Shown: in pieces, positions 15,444 through 24,378 of the stretch | Position numbering within the stretch: position 1 is the first letter of the stretch | Layout: each line of letters opens with the position of its first letter | NCBI GenBank assembly: GCA_019245995.1 | Contig: JAFAQW010000230.1 | Span: 1 to 24,876 of the forward strand | DNA: 24,876 nt | Origin: Vulcanimicrobiota bacterium | GTDB lineage: Bacteria > Vulcanimicrobiota > Vulcanimicrobiia > Vulcanimicrobiales > Vulcanimicrobiaceae | Direction of reading: 5' to 3' | Made by a program: the position numbers and the translations under genes | The notes under the pieces: generated by a model | The model's database searches: none | Told to the model about the DNA's origin: nothing | The model's input: the letters and a program-made list of their open reading frames with translations, nothing else

Positions 15444-18104
15444 ATGAAGTCGTGGGTTACTCCCTTGGCGATTGCGTTCGCCGTTTTTGCGTTCTCGAGC
15501 ACCCCGCGGATCGCACGCGCCGACGACGCCTCTGTGACGCGCGCAACGCTGCGCAATGGCTTGCGGGTGATTGCCGTGCGCGATCCGCTCGCTCCGGTCG
15601 CGGTGGCGATGCTGAACTACCGCGTCGGCGCCAACGAGCAGCAGTTCGCGGGTCAAGCGCACGCGCTCGAGCACATGATGTTCCGCGGAAGCGGCACGCT
15701 GTCGCAGTCGCAGCTCGCCGATATGGCCGAGCTATTGGGCGGCTATTGGGACGCCGACACGCAGTCCGAGATCACCCAATACTTCTTCATGGCGCCATCG
15801 CAGTATCTCGACCTCGTGCTGCGAATGGAGGCGTCGCGCGCTCGCGGCCTCACGCTTTCGCAGGCCGATTGGGAGATCGAGCGGGGTGCCATAAAGAATG
15901 AGGTGACCGCGGACTATAGCGATCCGCTCACCCATCTCTTCCTGCAGGTCGACCTGGCGATGTTCGCGGGCACGCCGTACGGAAACGACGGCCTCGGCAC
16001 GCTGCATTCCTTCGACACGCAAATCAACTCACCGCAGCTGCGCGCGCTGTACGATGCGTGGTATCATCCGAACAACGCGATTTACGTGATCGTCGGCGAC
16101 ATCGACCCGGCCCCGACCATCAAGCTCGTCGACAAGTACTTCGGCTCGATTCCCGCGGCGAAGCTGCCGCCCCGGCGTCCCGTGGGACTGGAGCCGCTGC
16201 AGCCGCAGACGATTCGCGTGGAGAGCGACAAGCCCTATACGGTCGTAGCGCTCGCGTATCGTTTTCCGGGCTATCGCAGCAAGGACTATGCGGCCGGTCA
16301 AATTCTGGAGAGCGCGCTCTCGAACCAGCGCTCCGATTTGTATGGCTTGGTGGCGTCCGGCAAGGCGCTTCAGGCAAACTTCCAGGACTTCGACACCCAT
16401 CCGCTCGCAGGCTCCGCCGCGGCGAGCCTCGTCGTTCCCGTGTCGACGACGCCGGCGCAGGCGCTCGCGATGTTGCGCTCGGTGATCGCCCAATACCGCA
16501 AGAACGGCGTGCTGCCCGCCTTGATCGAGGCCGAGAAACGCCGCGCGATCGCGGACGCGGAGTTCAAGGCAAACTCGATTGCGGACCTCGGATTCCAGTG
16601 GAGTCAAGCCGTGGCGGTCGAGGGACTCTCATCGCCCGACGACATTCTGAGGAACATTCGGCGCGTCTCCACGGGTGACGTCGATCGCGTGCTGCGGACC
16701 TACGTGGCGAGCCAGCACGAGATCGTGGGCATCGCCGCACCGAAGAACGCGGCCGCTACGTCGACGCCCGCAGCGCCTCAGGTGTCCAACGAAAACAAGC
16801 CGACGCTGCTTCATCACGATCCGCTGCCGGCCTGGGCGCAAGCGGCATTTGCGAACGTTCAAGTGCCGTCGTCGACCGTCAATCCGGTGGCTACGACGCT
16901 GTCCAACGGGATTCGATTGATCGTCGTGCCCCAACGAGTATCGCGCACCGTTGTCGTCCGCGGCTCGATCGCCAGCAACGAAGCGATGCAAGCGCCTGCG
17001 GGTAAGGACGGCATCGCCGATCTTACGGCGGGTCTATTGCCGTTCGGAACGACGACGCGCAGCCGCTTGGCGATGCGCGAGGCCCTGGACGCGATCTCCG
17101 CCGAGGTCAGCGCCGGAACTGAGTTTTCCCTCACGGCGCTTTCGAAGAATTTCGACCGGGGAGTGCAGCTGCTGGCGGATGAGGAGCTTCATCCCGCCTT
17201 CCCCGCTCCGGCGTTCGATGCGCTGAAGGCCGAAGAGCTGGGCTCCGTGCAAGGCGAAATTGCCTCGCCCGAACATAGCGCCGACGTCGCGCTGAACAAG
17301 GCGCTCTTTCCGCCCGGCGATCCGGCCCAGCGTTTTGCGACGCCGCAGAGCGTCGGGTCGCTGACCGTCGCGGACGTCAGAGGCTATTACGCGTCCGTCT
17401 ATCGTCCGGACATGACGACCATCGTCGTCGTGGGCGACGTCGAGCCGCAATCGGCGGCCGCTGTGATCGGCAGATATTTCGGCGGATGGAGCGCCGGCGG
17501 GCCCAAACCAGCCGTCGATCTGCCGCCCGTCGCGAACAACGCAGCCGCGAGCATCGAGGTTCCCGACACCGCTCGCATACAAGCGCAGGTTCAACTGGCC
17601 CAGGTGCTCTCCGTTACGCGGACTGACCCTGACTATGCGGCGCTGGCCGTCGCGAACGAATCGTTCGGGTCGGGCGGCGCATCGATTCTCTTTCACGACG
17701 TCCGCGACGTTCACGGCTTGGTCTACGACGTTCACACGGAGGCCGACTTCCTGAAGCGCCGCTCCACCTTTTCCGTGCACTTTGAGTGCGATCCGAGCAA
17801 GATCGAGCAGGCACAGTCGCTGATCATGGCCGATCTCAAGGCGCTCGCGACGACCGGACTTCAGTCCGACGAATTGGCGCGCGGAAGGGTGGCTCTCATC
17901 TCGCAGGTTCCGATGCGCGTGGCGAGTTTCAACGGCATCGCGCAGCAGTTGATCCACTATGCGGAGTCGGGGTTGCCGCTCGATCAAGCTACGATCGACG
18001 CGCGGCGCGAGATAGCGGTAACCAACGAGCAGGTCGTCGCGGCCGTCAATAAATGGCTGCGGCCGAACGACTTCGTGCGCGTGATTTTAGGCCCGGCTCG
18101 CTAG
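15444..18104 (+). CDS. Exported M16 family zinc metallopeptidase (two-domain)
   Basis: 886 aa from the ATG at 15444. Residues 1-26 are a signal peptide (MKSWVTPLAI... ending IARA), so the enzyme is exported. The N-terminal half (30-430) is an active M16 unit: inverted zinc motif HxxEH at 73-77 (HALEHMMF) and a third ligand E153 in AIKNEVTADYSDP, 76 residues downstream as the family requires. After a Pro/Ala linker (about 435-480) a second M16 unit begins (TTLSNGIRLIVVP); its zinc motif is lost (KDGIADL at 521-527). This active plus inactive pair in one chain is the usual clamshell arrangement of PqqL/pitrilysin-type enzymes, which cut unstructured peptides. Substrate is unknown. The stop lies six bases from the stop of the convergent glutamine-synthetase-like gene. 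Confidence 0.95.
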   Translation: MKSWVTPLAIAFAVFAFSSTPRIARADDASVTRATLRNGLRVIAVRDPLAPVAVAMLNYRVGANEQQFAGQAHALEHMMFRGSGTLSQSQLADMAELLGGYWDADTQSEITQYFFMAPSQYLDLVLRMEASRARGLTLSQADWEIERGAIKNEVTADYSDPLTHLFLQVDLAMFAGTPYGNDGLGTLHSFDTQINSPQLRALYDAWYHPNNAIYVIVGDIDPAPTIKLVDKYFGSIPAAKLPPRRPVGLEPLQPQTIRVESDKPYTVVALAYRFPGYRSKDYAAGQILESALSNQRSDLYGLVASGKALQANFQDFDTHPLAGSAAASLVVPVSTTPAQALAMLRSVIAQYRKNGVLPALIEAEKRRAIADAEFKANSIADLGFQWSQAVAVEGLSSPDDILRNIRRVSTGDVDRVLRTYVASQHEIVGIAAPKNAAATSTPAAPQVSNENKPTLLHHDPLPAWAQAAFANVQVPSSTVNPVATTLSNGIRLIVVPQRVSRTVVVRGSIASNEAMQAPAGKDGIADLTAGLLPFGTTTRSRLAMREALDAISAEVSAGTEFSLTALSKNFDRGVQLLADEELHPAFPAPAFDALKAEELGSVQGEIASPEHSADVALNKALFPPGDPAQRFATPQSVGSLTVADVRGYYASVYRPDMTTIVVVGDVEPQSAAAVIGRYFGGWSAGGPKPAVDLPPVANNAAASIEVPDTARIQAQVQLAQVLSVTRTDPDYAALAVANESFGSGGASILFHDVRDVHGLVYDVHTEADFLKRRSTFSVHFECDPSKIEQAQSLIMADLKALATTGLQSDELARGRVALISQVPMRVASFNGIAQQLIHYAESGLPLDQATIDARREIAVTNEQVVAAVNKWLRPNDFVRVILGPAR

Positions 18105-18110
18105 CGGCGC

Positions 18111-19424
18111 CTAATATAATCGCAAGTACTGTTCCCGCTCCCACGGATGGACGGCGCGACGGTAACGATCGTACTCTTCGAGTTTAGCATCGCGAAACGC
18201 GTGGTACAGGTGGTCGCCGAGGGAGGCCCGCACGACGAGATCCCGGTCGAGCTCCGCGATCGCTTGCCGCAGCGACGTGGGCAGCATGCCGATGCCGCGC
18301 TCCCGCCGCTCGGCTTCCGTTAAATCGTAGGTAGAGCCCGAGAGCGGCGGGCCGGGCAGCATGCGGTTCGTGACGCCGTCGGACGCGGCGCCGATCAGAA
18401 CCGCGAGCGCTAGGTACGGATTGCAGGCGGGATCGGGGCTGCGCATTTCGATGCGGGGCCGCAGCGAGGGCGGCACCCGCACCAGCGCATTTGGGCTGCG
18501 CTCCGACCAAACCGTATAGATCGGCGCGTCCCATGCCGCGACGACACGCTTGTACGAGTTGACCGTAGGATTGCAAACGGCGGCGAGTGCGGACGCATGC
18601 GCGATGAGTCCGCCCACGACGTACAACGCGGTTTCGCGCTCGGTTTCCTCTCCGAGGAGAAAGTCGGCGTGCAAGCCGCTGCCGGCGCGTTCCGCGAGCG
18701 GCTTCGGCATGAACGTTGCTTCGAGTCCAAAATCGGCTGCAACGTGCTTGGCGATCGTTCGAAGCGTGAGCGCGTGATCGGCCGCGGCGAGCGGAGCATC
18801 GTGCGCGACGTCAATCTCGTGCTGTCCCGCGCCATGCTCGTGATGCGCCGCCACGATCGGCACTCCCATTTCGCGTAAGGCGGCGACGACGGCGTTGCGC
18901 GCGTCCTCGCCCCGATCGTCCGCGGAGAAATCGAAATACGAGCCGACGTCTGAGGTCGCCGTGGTTGGCGCTTCCGCCTCGGTACGCTCGAAGAGATAGA
19001 ACTCGACTTCAAAACCGACCCGCAGATCTCGCAGCGCCGGTGCGCTTTCGATTGCCCGGCGCAGCGTGGTTCGCGGGCACCCCTCGAAGGGGGAGCCGTC
19101 CGGCATCGCGATGTCGCAGATCAATCGCGCTTCGCTTCCATTGGGCGCGGCCTTCCAGGGATAGATTGCAAACGTAGCGGGATCAGGCAGCAGCACCATG
19201 TCCAATTCTTCGCCGCGTACGAATCCGTCGATCGATCCTCCGTCGAACGTAACTCGCCCGTCCAGCGCCGCATCCAGCCGGTCGACCGGAATCGAGACGT
19301 TCTTACTCACGCCGAAGATGTCGGCGAAGACCAAGCGCACGAAACAAACATTGCCGTCGTGAGCCGCTTTGCGCACGTCGCGTTTCCCCGGCGGCCGCGC
19401 CTCAGGACGCGTTGTGGAGCTCAT
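18111..19424 (-). CDS. Type-I glutamine synthetase family ligase with unusual active-site residues
   Basis: 437 aa. The N-terminal beta-grasp matches type-I glutamine synthetases closely (NVCFVRLVFADIFGVSKNV, then FDGGSIDGFVR with D61). Metal ligands are E139 and E141 (GFEVEF), E196 and E203 (HHEHGAGQHEID), H252 (GSGLH) and E326 (IEMRSPDPACNPYLALA). Two positions differ from true GlnA: the second His of GSGMHxH is D254, and the flap motif GYEAP reads AWDAP, placing Asp299 where the glutamate that helps deprotonate ammonium normally sits. No C-terminal adenylylation motif NLYxLP is seen. It may still be a GlnA, or a gamma-glutamyl-amine ligase. The start lies 23 bases inside the PucR-type gene, so the two are co-transcribed. 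The neighbouring genes concern tryptophan breakdown and transport. Confidence 0.9.
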   Translation of the reverse strand: MSSTTRPEARPPGKRDVRKAAHDGNVCFVRLVFADIFGVSKNVSIPVDRLDAALDGRVTFDGGSIDGFVRGEELDMVLLPDPATFAIYPWKAAPNGSEARLICDIAMPDGSPFEGCPRTTLRRAIESAPALRDLRVGFEVEFYLFERTEAEAPTTATSDVGSYFDFSADDRGEDARNAVVAALREMGVPIVAAHHEHGAGQHEIDVAHDAPLAAADHALTLRTIAKHVAADFGLEATFMPKPLAERAGSGLHADFLLGEETERETALYVVGGLIAHASALAAVCNPTVNSYKRVVAAWDAPIYTVWSERSPNALVRVPPSLRPRIEMRSPDPACNPYLALAVLIGAASDGVTNRMLPGPPLSGSTYDLTEAERRERGIGMLPTSLRQAIAELDRDLVVRASLGDHLYHAFRDAKLEEYDRYRRAVHPWEREQYLRLY

Positions 19425-20529
19425 CTACGGCCACAGCCAAGCGAAGAGTGAGTTGATCGTGCGGGCTTTCCAACGAGCGCCCGCAGATTTCTGCGATTTG
19501 CCGCAAGCGATAGAAGACCGTGTGACGATGAACGAAGAGGGCCTCCGATGCGGTTTTGACGTTTTGGCCCGACGCGAAGTAGAGCTTCAGGGTTCGCTCC
19601 AGTTCCGTCTGGTGCTTGCGGTCGTACGTTCGGAGCGGCGCCAAGACTTGCGCGGCAAACTCTCGGAGGCGCTCGATGTCCGCGCCTTCGTAGACGACCG
19701 AGTAGGCGCCCAGCTCGTCGTACGCGACGACTCGCCCGCTGCCGTAGACGCGCTTGCCGACGGCCAGGGCGGCCCGTGCGGTCTGCGCGCCGCGCTGCAA
19801 CCGTTCGGGCGGAACGGCGACGCCCACTCCTCCGGAGACCCGCAGTTCCGGTTTGCGTTTGCGTGCGTTCTTCCCGAGGAGCACCGCAGCGGTTCCCGCA
19901 TTGCTGACGTCGACACTTCTCGGCGCCGGAACGAACACGAAGAGCGCCGTAGCGTTTTCCGTGAAGCCCAACTCTCCGGCCGAAGCAAAGGTCTCCGCGA
20001 CCAACGCGCGCAGATCGTTACGGTCCCGCGGGAACTCGCGCTCATGCTCGGATTCCAGCGCGACCGTGACGTAGAGGGGCGCGAGAGCGATGTTGCGTCC
20101 GGCGGCCGCCTCGCGGATCGACGCCGCATCGTGGAATGCATCGTGTAGAAGGCTCTCCCAGAAAGCGTCGCGTTCGCCGTGGCGACGCAGCGCGCGGCTG
20201 AGTTCAATGCCCACCGCAGCAGCCGTGAGTCGCAGCAGCAACTCGCCGCGAGCATCATCGCTGTCATAGAGCGATAGCCAGCCGACGTGGGCAGCGCCGG
20301 CCATCACGCGTTGCGCCTTTCCAGCGGCGGCGCGCTCGAGAATCGCTCGCGCACCGCCCGGCCCACAAGCGCTGCCGGCCGAAACGATTGCACGCCAGTG
20401 CGCGTCCTCCAAGAGGACGCTGCCGCCGCAAGCGGCGGCCAAGTGCGCCGCGAGTGCCTTCGGTCCTCCGCCCGAGGCGGCGATTGTCGCGAGCGCTTCG
20501 GTGTACTCGACGATCGCGTCGGGCGTCAC
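19402..20529 (-). CDS. PucR/CdaR family transcriptional regulator
   Basis: 375 aa, GTG start overlapping the stop of the upstream PRC/CBS gene (GTGA). The C-terminal 60 residues are a clear PucR-type helix-turn-helix: ERTLKLYFASGQNVKTASEAL then FVHRHTVFYRLRQIAEICG, followed by a segment ending LTLRLAVAVDEL (about 308-371). The middle (about 150-290) resembles the degenerate GGDEF-like domain of CdaR regulators, and the N-terminal 110 residues look like a small GAF-like sensory fold. In the family these proteins sense a metabolite and usually activate nitrogen- or carboxylate-catabolism genes. Its place directly before the glutamine-synthetase-like gene and within the tryptophan-catabolic strand suggests local control, possibly of its own operon. 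The inducer cannot be read from the sequence. Confidence 0.9.
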   Translation of the reverse strand: MTPDAIVEYTEALATIAASGGGPKALAAHLAAACGGSVLLEDAHWRAIVSAGSACGPGGARAILERAAAGKAQRVMAGAAHVGWLSLYDSDDARGELLLRLTAAAVGIELSRALRRHGERDAFWESLLHDAFHDAASIREAAAGRNIALAPLYVTVALESEHEREFPRDRNDLRALVAETFASAGELGFTENATALFVFVPAPRSVDVSNAGTAAVLLGKNARKRKPELRVSGGVGVAVPPERLQRGAQTARAALAVGKRVYGSGRVVAYDELGAYSVVYEGADIERLREFAAQVLAPLRTYDRKHQTELERTLKLYFASGQNVKTASEALFVHRHTVFYRLRQIAEICGRSLESPHDQLTLRLAVAVDELHNAS

Positions 20530-21815
20530 GTTGCGGCGTGATGCGAATGATGGCGCGCGCGGAGGTGGGGGAGTTTCTTGGCGATCTCCTCGGGCATGAT
20601 CGCATCGATCGCATCGTCGACCGTCACGATCCCAAGCATCGTGCCGTGCTCGTCGACCACCGGCACCGCCAGGAGGTCGTACTTCGCGATCGTCGACGCG
20701 ACGTCAACTGCCGGCGTGAGCGGCGCCACCGTTACGAGGTCCCGTTCCATGATACGATCGATGAAGGCCGTTGGGAGCGCGAGCAGCAGCGATCGCAGAG
20801 AGAGCGCGCCCAGCAAATGATCGTCTCCGTCGACCACGTACAGGTAGTAGATAAACTCCGACACGGGAGCGATCTCGCGAATCTTGCGAATCGTCGCTTC
20901 CGTCGTGCGGTGCGGATAGATCCATACGTAGTCCGTGGTCATCAGGCCGCCCGCGGTATCTTCGGGATACTTCACGAGCTCGCGCAGCTCGCCGGCGGTG
21001 TAGGCGTTCATCTCCGCGAGCAGTTCCGACTGCCGTTCTTCCGGAAGCTCGGCGAGGAGGTCGGCCGCGTCGTCGGCGTCCATCTCCTCGATGATGTCGG
21101 CAGCTCTTTCGGTGCCGATATCCTCGATCAGCGTCTTGCGCGTCTCCGCGTCGAGATGTTCGAAGGCATCGGCGGCCGTCTCGTCGTCCAGTTGACCGAC
21201 GACGGCAGCAGCCTCGCGCGCAGAAAGCTCGCCGATGATCTCCGCAAGCTCCGAAGGATGGAGGCGCGCGAGACGGTGCTGTTTCACGGCAAGGCGCACG
21301 TGCGACGGATTGACCTCGCGAATGGGCGCGACGGAGTTCCACGCGATCATCGAACGCGGAACGGTCCCGAGGCGCGACAGCCAGCGACGCCCGAAGGAGC
21401 GCAAACCGAGCCGCCGCAGCAAGCCGGCGATACCGACGTCGGCCGCCACGACGCGGAGTTTGCCGCCGGTGTTTGCGACTTCGATGTCGTTGATTCGCAC
21501 GACCTTACGGCCGTCCACGTCGACGATTTGCTTGTCGAGCAGATCCGCGACCAGATAGAGCTCCTCGCTCTCCGGCGGCGCAGGCTCCTTCGGAGCGATC
21601 GTCAACGCGACGTTTCCGTGGTCGTCAACGTCGGCCAGTGTGTCGATCGGAGCAAAACGCAAGCCCTGCGGCGTCTTGATCACGAGGCCATCAACGGGCG
21701 GGAACGCATCGTCGGGTGTGCCGACCAGGAAGTCGGCCACCTTTCCGATTGGGTGATTCTGGATCGTGGCGGCACGTCCGACAAGATCCGAGATAAAACC
21801 CTGCGTGAAGGCCAT
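20526..21815 (-). CDS. Soluble PRC-barrel / MgtE_N / CBS-pair protein lacking the MgtE channel
   Basis: 429 aa from the ATG at 21815 (TAAGG seven bases upstream). Residues about 10-75 and 85-130 look like two PRC-barrel units (GKVADFLVG ... VDGLVI; LLDKQIVDVDGRKVVRINDI). Residues about 180-280 are an MgtE N-terminal superhelix (LHPSELAEIIGELSAREAAAVVGQL; IIEEMDADDAADLLAELPEE). Two CBS domains follow at about 288-340 (DTAGGLMTTDYVWI) and 350-410 (VPVVDEHGTMLGIVTVDDAID). In MgtE these cytosolic parts bind Mg2+ and gate the pore; here there is no transmembrane region, so this is not a transporter by itself. The C terminus is His-rich (HLRARHHSHH). Related channel-less proteins often accompany NRAMP-type metal transporters, but none is in this window. 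It overlaps the PucR-type gene by four bases. Confidence 0.9.
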   Translation of the reverse strand: MAFTQGFISDLVGRAATIQNHPIGKVADFLVGTPDDAFPPVDGLVIKTPQGLRFAPIDTLADVDDHGNVALTIAPKEPAPPESEELYLVADLLDKQIVDVDGRKVVRINDIEVANTGGKLRVVAADVGIAGLLRRLGLRSFGRRWLSRLGTVPRSMIAWNSVAPIREVNPSHVRLAVKQHRLARLHPSELAEIIGELSAREAAAVVGQLDDETAADAFEHLDAETRKTLIEDIGTERAADIIEEMDADDAADLLAELPEERQSELLAEMNAYTAGELRELVKYPEDTAGGLMTTDYVWIYPHRTTEATIRKIREIAPVSEFIYYLYVVDGDDHLLGALSLRSLLLALPTAFIDRIMERDLVTVAPLTPAVDVASTIAKYDLLAVPVVDEHGTMLGIVTVDDAIDAIMPEEIAKKLPHLRARHHSHHAAT

Positions 21816-21822
21816 GCGTTGG

Positions 21823-21827
21823 CCTTA
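21823..21827 (-). promoter_or_regulatory. Ribosome-binding site of the PRC/MgtE_N/CBS gene
   Basis: TAAGG on the minus strand lies seven bases before the ATG at 21815. The 44-base gap after the MATE gene holds only a 4-bp GCGG/CCGC hairpin and no convincing terminator or promoter, which suggests read-through from the MATE gene. Confidence 0.5.
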
Positions 21828-21859
21828 GGCGCGCTTGGGCGGAAAACCCCCGCTAGAAG

Positions 21860-23212
21860 CTAGGCCGCAAGCGGAGCGCGGCGCATCCATGCGCCGTCGC
21901 GAAGTTTCCACTGCGTAACGGCAGCGCGCACCGCCCACGCGGCGATCCAGCCCAGTCCCACGCTGTAGAGCCCTAGATGGAGGTGCTCGATGCCAAGGTA
22001 CGTCAGCGGAATTACCAGCGCGCTGCATACGACTCCGAGCACCATCGAAAAACGCGTGTCGCCCGACGCGCGGATCGGCGCCAGGGATAACATGGCCCAG
22101 CCTTTCAGCGGCAGCGTAATCATGTGTACGGCGAGCGGCAACGCGGCCAGCGTCGCCACGGCCGCGTTGAGCGTGAAAAGGTAGGCGAGCGGCCACGCCA
22201 GGGCCGCGGTCGCAATGCCCGTCAGCGTGGTGAGCGCGAACGAAAGCCGCGTGGCGCGATGGAAGAACCACCGTGCGCCTGCGACGTCGCCCGCGCCGAG
22301 GCGCTGTCCGATGATGATCTGCGTCGCGTTTTGTAGTGGGCTCGGCACGACGAACGTCAAGTCGGACACGACGTTGAGCGCGCGAAACGCGGCGACGGCC
22401 ATCGCGCCGAGTGGCGCCAGCATCGCGACGATGAAGATATCGGGAGCCATCACGCCGAGGAGAAAGACCGCTTCGGGCGATCCGAATCGGACGCAGCGCC
22501 ACGCCAAGCTCCACGAGACGCTAAGGTCGGAAAAAATGCGGTATTGCTGTCGTCGCGCGACGTAGACGATCGCGTAGATCGCCGCGATCGTTTCGGAGAG
22601 CAGCGACGAGACGCCGGCGCCGGCGATTCCAAAGGGATGATGGGTTCCCCATCCGAGCGCGAGGACGGCCAATAACGGCAGATGTACCGCGTTGACCACG
22701 AGCAGCACCCAAACGCCCAGTTGTCGATTTCCCGCCGCGGCCAGGCCCGTGATGAGCGTGCTCGACACGACGACGGGAACGATCGACGCGCAACGCAACG
22801 TCAAATACAGCGCGCTGGCGTGCGCACTGGGGAGGGCGCCCACGAGGGCCCGAACGACCGCATCGGCGGCAATGAGACTCACGCCGAAGGAGACCAAACC
22901 AACGATCAAAGGTCCTACGAAGCCGGCGCGAACCGTGCGCGCGAAGCCCTCGATGTCGCGGGCGCCGATGCGCTGCGCCGCGACGATCGACGTGCCGCTC
23001 ATGAAGCCGAGCGCTCCGAAGGATATCGCCAAAAAGATCGTGTTCGCCGCCGTGGCGCCCGCCAACGCGACGGCTCCAAGGCTCCCGATCGCGATCGTGT
23101 CCACGACGCCCAGCAGTTGGTCGCCCAGAATCTGCACGGCAACGGGAATCGAGAGGCGCCGGAACGCGGCGCCTACTGCGGTGTGGTCGACGATCATGGA
23201 GCGGGCGGCCAT
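21860..23212 (-). CDS. MATE family efflux transporter
   Basis: 450 aa from the ATG at 23212, 11 bases after the kynureninase-like stop; the frame is open further upstream, but that part is arginine-rich and overlaps the previous gene. About 12 hydrophobic segments are seen in two pseudo-symmetric halves, the normal MATE layout and length. The family exports cationic or aromatic compounds in exchange for Na+ or H+. Typical elements: RRLSIPVAVQILGDQLLGVV at the first helix, FMSGTSIVAAQRIGARD (about 91-107) and its repeat-half counterpart NATQIIIGQRLGAGD, plus a basic loop between halves (ARRQQYRIF). Substrate cannot be read, but its place just after tryptophan 2,3-dioxygenase and the kynureninase-like gene makes a tryptophan-derived aromatic such as anthranilate or kynurenine a reasonable candidate. 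Confidence 0.92.
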   Translation of the reverse strand: MAARSMIVDHTAVGAAFRRLSIPVAVQILGDQLLGVVDTIAIGSLGAVALAGATAANTIFLAISFGALGFMSGTSIVAAQRIGARDIEGFARTVRAGFVGPLIVGLVSFGVSLIAADAVVRALVGALPSAHASALYLTLRCASIVPVVVSSTLITGLAAAGNRQLGVWVLLVVNAVHLPLLAVLALGWGTHHPFGIAGAGVSSLLSETIAAIYAIVYVARRQQYRIFSDLSVSWSLAWRCVRFGSPEAVFLLGVMAPDIFIVAMLAPLGAMAVAAFRALNVVSDLTFVVPSPLQNATQIIIGQRLGAGDVAGARWFFHRATRLSFALTTLTGIATAALAWPLAYLFTLNAAVATLAALPLAVHMITLPLKGWAMLSLAPIRASGDTRFSMVLGVVCSALVIPLTYLGIEHLHLGLYSVGLGWIAAWAVRAAVTQWKLRDGAWMRRAPLAA

Positions 23213-23223
23213 ACCCGCTAAGA

Positions 23224-24378
23224 CTAGCGAAGCTGGTCGAGCGTTTCGAAGAAGGCGTCGATCTCTGCGTCGGTGGTGTAGAAGTGCGGCCCGATCCGGA
23301 TGCCGCAGCCCGGCCGGTAATCGACGAACACGCGTCGCGCCACGAGCCCCCGGCAAATTCGCCCCGCATCGTCGAAGTCTATCCCGATCCAGCCGGTACG
23401 CTTATCCGCCTCTAGTGGTGAGCGGATGGACAGTTTGCGCTCGCGCGCAAGCGCGATAATCCGCTCGGTCAAGCGCACGTTCTTTTCCCGGATCGCGGGA
23501 ACGCCGAGACCTGCAATGAACTGATGGCCGGGCTGCGCCACCACGTACCCCGGAATCGTCGGCGTCCCGTTGCCGAAGCGGTACATGGAATCGGCGTAGG
23601 CGATCGGCGCGGGTTCGAACGCGAAGGGTGATGCGTGCGCCATCCAACCGGTCACGGCGGGACGGAAACGTCGGAGCAGGGACGGTTTCACGAAGAGCCA
23701 CGCGCAGCCGGGACCTCCGCATAGCCACTTATGCGATCCCCCGGTCGCGAGATCGAGGCCCAGCGCCGTCACGTCGTACGGATACGTTCCCGTCGTTTGA
23801 TACGCGTCGACGCAGAGCAGCGCACCAACCTCGTTGCACCGCCGTTGAATCGCTCCGACGTCCGCCACTGCCCCGGAAACGTAGTACGCGTGCGAAACGA
23901 CCGCGATCGCGGTGCGCTCCGTGATTGCCGCGACCAGCCGTTCCGTCGGAATCGTGCGTCCGTCGGGGGATTCCACCACGCGCGTTACCGCGCCGTACCG
24001 TTCCCACTCCCGCCATACGTAGGTCAACGAAGGGAACTGCAAAGCCTCGTAGACCACCTCGTTGCGCAAGCCGTTCCACGGCAGACACGTCGCTATTGCG
24101 GCCTGGAGAACCGACACATTTGGCCCGAGGAATACGGAGCCTGGCGAAGCGCCGATGATCTGGCCGATCCCGTCCGCGATCTCCGCGATTCGCGGAAGCC
24201 ATCGCTCCCAGGCCTCGGGACCGTCACCCGCCCACTCGTCCCAATACTGCTCGAGCGCGCCGCGCGCTTGCAGCGGCGCGGCGCCCATCGAATGGCTAAC
24301 CAAATAGGTTGACGTACTCAACACGGGAAAATTCGCCCGCGTCTCCAGCATGCGATCGCTCGAGGCGATCTTCGTCAT
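23224..24378 (-). CDS. Kynureninase-family PLP-dependent enzyme (aminotransferase class V fold)
   Basis: 384 aa. Kynureninase cleaves kynurenine or hydroxykynurenine to anthranilate (or hydroxyanthranilate) and alanine. The PLP lysine is K217 in GGSHKWLCGGPGCAWLF, which aligns with the YKYLNGGPG motif of bacterial KynU, and D191 (VDAYQTTG) is the pyridine Asp. Other KynU-like segments are VSHSMGAAP (27-35, GNSLGA in KynU), GWMAHASPFAFEP, YRFGNGTPTIPG and FVDYRPGCGIRIGPHFY near the C terminus. It is somewhat shorter than KynU (about 415 aa) and deviates in the GNSLG loop, so a related activity is possible. The ATG overlaps the tryptophan 2,3-dioxygenase TGA (24375-24378), which strongly supports a kynurenine-pathway role. 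No formamidase gene is in view. Confidence 0.85.
   Translation of the reverse strand: MTKIASSDRMLETRANFPVLSTSTYLVSHSMGAAPLQARGALEQYWDEWAGDGPEAWERWLPRIAEIADGIGQIIGASPGSVFLGPNVSVLQAAIATCLPWNGLRNEVVYEALQFPSLTYVWREWERYGAVTRVVESPDGRTIPTERLVAAITERTAIAVVSHAYYVSGAVADVGAIQRRCNEVGALLCVDAYQTTGTYPYDVTALGLDLATGGSHKWLCGGPGCAWLFVKPSLLRRFRPAVTGWMAHASPFAFEPAPIAYADSMYRFGNGTPTIPGYVVAQPGHQFIAGLGVPAIREKNVRLTERIIALARERKLSIRSPLEADKRTGWIGIDFDDAGRICRGLVARRVFVDYRPGCGIRIGPHFYTTDAEIDAFFETLDQLR

Noticed and set aside
18115..18120. TATAAT at the end of the GS-like gene
   Set aside because: On the plus strand it would fire antisense into the convergent gene; it is part of the C-terminal codons and has no -35.
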